Shown here: piece by piece, positions 31,783 to 33,322 of the stretch
Numbering within the stretch: position 1 is the first letter of the stretch
How the letters are laid out: every line of letters starts with the position of its first letter
NCBI GenBank assembly: GCA_947505245.1
Contig: CANNIZ010000053.1
Location: 1-33,322, forward strand
Source of the DNA: Pseudomonadota bacterium
GTDB taxonomy: Bacteria; Myxococcota_A; UBA796; GCA-2862545
DNA length: 33,322 nucleotides
Direction of reading: 5' to 3'
The notes under the pieces: generated by a model
Told to the model about the DNA's origin: nothing
Seen by the model: the letters and a program-made list of their open reading frames with translations, nothing else
Databases searched by the model: none
Made by a program: the position numbers and the translations under genes

Positions 31783-32831
31783 GCCACCCAAACACCGATG
31801 CGTTGTTCGACCACGTGCGCTCGGCGAACGCCGACGTCGCCGCGCACGCCGCGTCCTGCTCGGCTTGCAAGGCCGAGCTCGCCGAACTGAGCGCGCTCGT
31901 GCACGGGGCTCGCGCGATCGAACCCGAACCCGCCTCGACCTACGATGACGACGTCGCCATCGCGCTCGCCCTCGAGGAGGCGCCGGCCGAGCAACCCCGG
32001 GCGCGCTGGCCGTACGGGCTCGCCGTCGCAGCGGCCGCGCTCCTCGCGGTGGGAGCCTGGTTCGCGCAGGTCCAACCCAGCGTGCTCACGGTCCAGGCCG
32101 TGGACGCGACCACGGGGGCGCTCGTCGCCGAGGTGGCGCCGGGGTCGGTGGTGTCGTTCCAGGTGCCCGTACGTGTGGTGCTGGGCGAAGGCATTTCCGT
32201 CGAACTCGACGCGCTATCCACGTTCGCAGTGCTCGACATGAACGCTCCGGACGTGCTCGTCCGCCTCGACTCCGGCACGCTTCACTGGACGTTGTTGGGC
32301 CCGCCAAACCACTCGCTCACCGTCACGACGGCCGGGTCGCCCATCGTCGTTCACGACGGCACCGGGCAGGTGAGCGCGACAACGGCGTCGGAGGTCCCGC
32401 CAAAACCCACGCCAAGGCCTGCGCGACGGCGCGCGGCGGCTGCGAGCGACCTGCTCGTCCCGACGCCGGACGTGCAGATCGAGCCAATGCCGCTTGAGCC
32501 CAATGTCGCGGAGCCCCCCGAAGAGCCCGTGCCGGCCTCACCAGTGCCCGCCGCGCCCGGACCCGAAGCGCTGTACAAGGCCGCCGAGCTCGCGATGGCC
32601 GACGGCGACACCGCCAACGCGCTGGTGCTGCTGGACGAGCTCGCCGCGCGCTGGCCCGACCACCCGAGCGGGCACCTCGCGCTGTTCGACCGCGCGAGGC
32701 TGATCGAGCGCACGGACCCCACGCACGCCGCGGCCGCCTGGCGACGGTACCTCGACCTCGGACCGGGTGAGCCCCTCTACGACGTGGCGGAAGCGCGCCT
32801 TTGCCGGGTTGATCCGCCGACCTGCAGGTAG
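31779..32831 (+). CDS. Anti-sigma factor with zinc finger, FecR-like and TPR-like regions
   Basis: 350 residues, GTG start in a GTGA overlap. A cytoplasmic ZAS-type segment carries His23-x3-Cys27-x2-Cys30 (AAHAASCSAC), the zinc motif of redox or envelope anti-sigma factors. One membrane helix follows (about 79-97, GLAVAAAALLAVGAWF). The periplasmic region about 100-205 is FecR-like, with repeated strands (GALVAEVAPGSVVSFQVP, PDVLVRLDSGTLHWTLLG). A Pro-rich linker (about 205-262) and a TPR-like helical region (about 262-350, ALYKAAELAMADGDTANALV) complete it. It should bind the sigma factor and release it on an envelope signal. The TPR end suggests protein-protein sensing. Confidence 0.88.
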   Translation: MSHPNTDALFDHVRSANADVAAHAASCSACKAELAELSALVHGARAIEPEPASTYDDDVAIALALEEAPAEQPRARWPYGLAVAAAALLAVGAWFAQVQPSVLTVQAVDATTGALVAEVAPGSVVSFQVPVRVVLGEGISVELDALSTFAVLDMNAPDVLVRLDSGTLHWTLLGPPNHSLTVTTAGSPIVVHDGTGQVSATTASEVPPKPTPRPARRRAAAASDLLVPTPDVQIEPMPLEPNVAEPPEEPVPASPVPAAPGPEALYKAAELAMADGDTANALVLLDELAARWPDHPSGHLALFDRARLIERTDPTHAAAAWRRYLDLGPGEPLYDVAEARLCRVDPPTCR

Positions 32832-32840
32832 CTGCCAACC

Positions 32841-32909
32841 AGGGGTCAGGAATTGATGATTGCTGATTTACGGATGAGCTGAATCAGCAATCGTCAATTC
32901 CTGACCCCT
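32841..32909. repeat. 28-bp-arm palindrome between convergent genes
   Basis: Arms 32841-32868 and 32882-32909 match at 27 of 28 positions, the exception forming a G-U pair in RNA; the loop is 13 bases. The element is AT-richer than its surroundings. Its right arm contains part of the stop codon of the minus-strand HAD gene. It could end transcription from both sides or be a mobile REP/MITE-like element; GGGGTCAGG ends are common in such repeats, to my recollection. Confidence 0.85.
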
Positions 32910-33322
32910 AATTCGCGAGGAGCTCGGTGAGCCTTCGGATCCGCATCACATCAAGGTCCGCGCGCAGGTCCATCTTGTCGACCAGCACGGGGAACAGCCC
33001 CGCACCACGCGCTCCGACCACGTCGATGTAGAACAGGTCACCGACGAACGCGGTCAGAGCTGCGTCCACGGCCATGCGCGCGATCGCGATGTCGAACAGC
33101 CGACGATCGGGCTTCTCGACCCCCTCGATCCCCGAATCGACGATCGTGTCGAAGTACGCCGCGAGCCCCAGGCGTTCGAGCTTCTCGGGCATGCGTCCGT
33201 TCGCGTTGCTCACCACGCCGAGCCGAAGACCGCGCGCGCGCAGCGCTGCCAACGCGACCGGCACGTGTTGCGGTACGTAGTCCCACAGGTACCCTCGGCC
33301 GCGGATCTCATCGAGCACGGGC
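32908..33322 (-). CDS. HAD-superfamily hydrolase (5' end beyond window)
   Basis: 137 codons of the C-terminal part are present; the gene enters from the right edge. Motif II lies in LRLGVVSNANGRMPEKL (Ser/Asn), motif III is the Lys of GVEKPDRRLFDIAIAR, and motif IV is in TAFVGDLFYIDVVGARGAGL. The order and spacing are those of the small HAD phosphatases (phosphoglycolate phosphatase or haloacid dehalogenase-like). The nucleophile motif I would lie outside. Phosphatase activity on a small metabolite is likely; the substrate cannot be inferred. The gene ends inside the palindrome at 32841-32909. Confidence 0.9.
   Translation of the reverse strand, partial: PVLDEIRGRGYLWDYVPQHVPVALAALRARGLRLGVVSNANGRMPEKLERLGLAAYFDTIVDSGIEGVEKPDRRLFDIAIARMAVDAALTAFVGDLFYIDVVGARGAGLFPVLVDKMDLRADLDVMRIRRLTELLAN

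Overview
High-GC chromosomal DNA, most consistent with a myxobacterium or other former deltaproteobacterium. The grounds are eukaryote-type Ser/Thr kinase and PP2C genes, several lipoproteins with MopE-type metal-binding repeats or long Asp-rich linkers, a complete type II secretion (T2SS) operon whose GspL resembles PilM, and an ECF sigma/FecR-like anti-sigma module. This is inferred from family content; no rRNA or other taxonomic marker is present. I see no tRNA, rRNA, CRISPR array, insertion sequence or phage gene.

Layout. 1-3611: a partial ATP-grasp gene (-) and a membrane Ser/Thr kinase (-), divergent from a PP2C phosphatase fused to a cyclic-nucleotide-binding domain (+). 3612-4113: the only gene-free stretch over 300 bases, filled by a ~380-base imperfect palindrome. 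4114-6513: a MoaB-type protein with a large unexplained C-terminal extension (-), a small proline-rich lipoprotein and a ferritin-like protein (+). 6506-8260: a lipoprotein with MopE-type repeats and a beta-helix (-). 8304-23771: a minus-strand operon gspC-D-E-F-G-G2-H-I-J-K-L-M-N-purB with junctions from 4-base overlaps to gaps of 2-13 bases. 23772-23977: a divergent regulatory region with a sigma-54-like promoter and two identical-core palindromes 40 bases apart. 23978-29692 (+): a second MopE-type lipoprotein, a helical-repeat-like protein, an IPT/TIG lipoprotein, a WecG/TagA glycosyltransferase and an unknown protein. 29790-32831 (+): an overlapping four-gene module (putative lipoprotein, exported barrel-like protein, ECF sigma factor, FecR-like anti-sigma). 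32908-33322 (-): a partial HAD hydrolase, separated by a 28-bp-arm palindrome.

How the parts may work together. The T2SS genes supply the inner-membrane platform, ATPase, six pseudopilin-type proteins and the secretin; the prepilin peptidase must lie elsewhere. The two calcium-binding-type lipoproteins at either end of the operon are plausible surface or secreted partners, which is inference from position. The strongest oddities are an apparent AUU start codon for gspF, a very long GspH leader, purB attached to the secretion operon by a one-base overlap, a Shine-Dalgarno-masking hairpin before one MopE-type gene, and the long intergenic palindrome.
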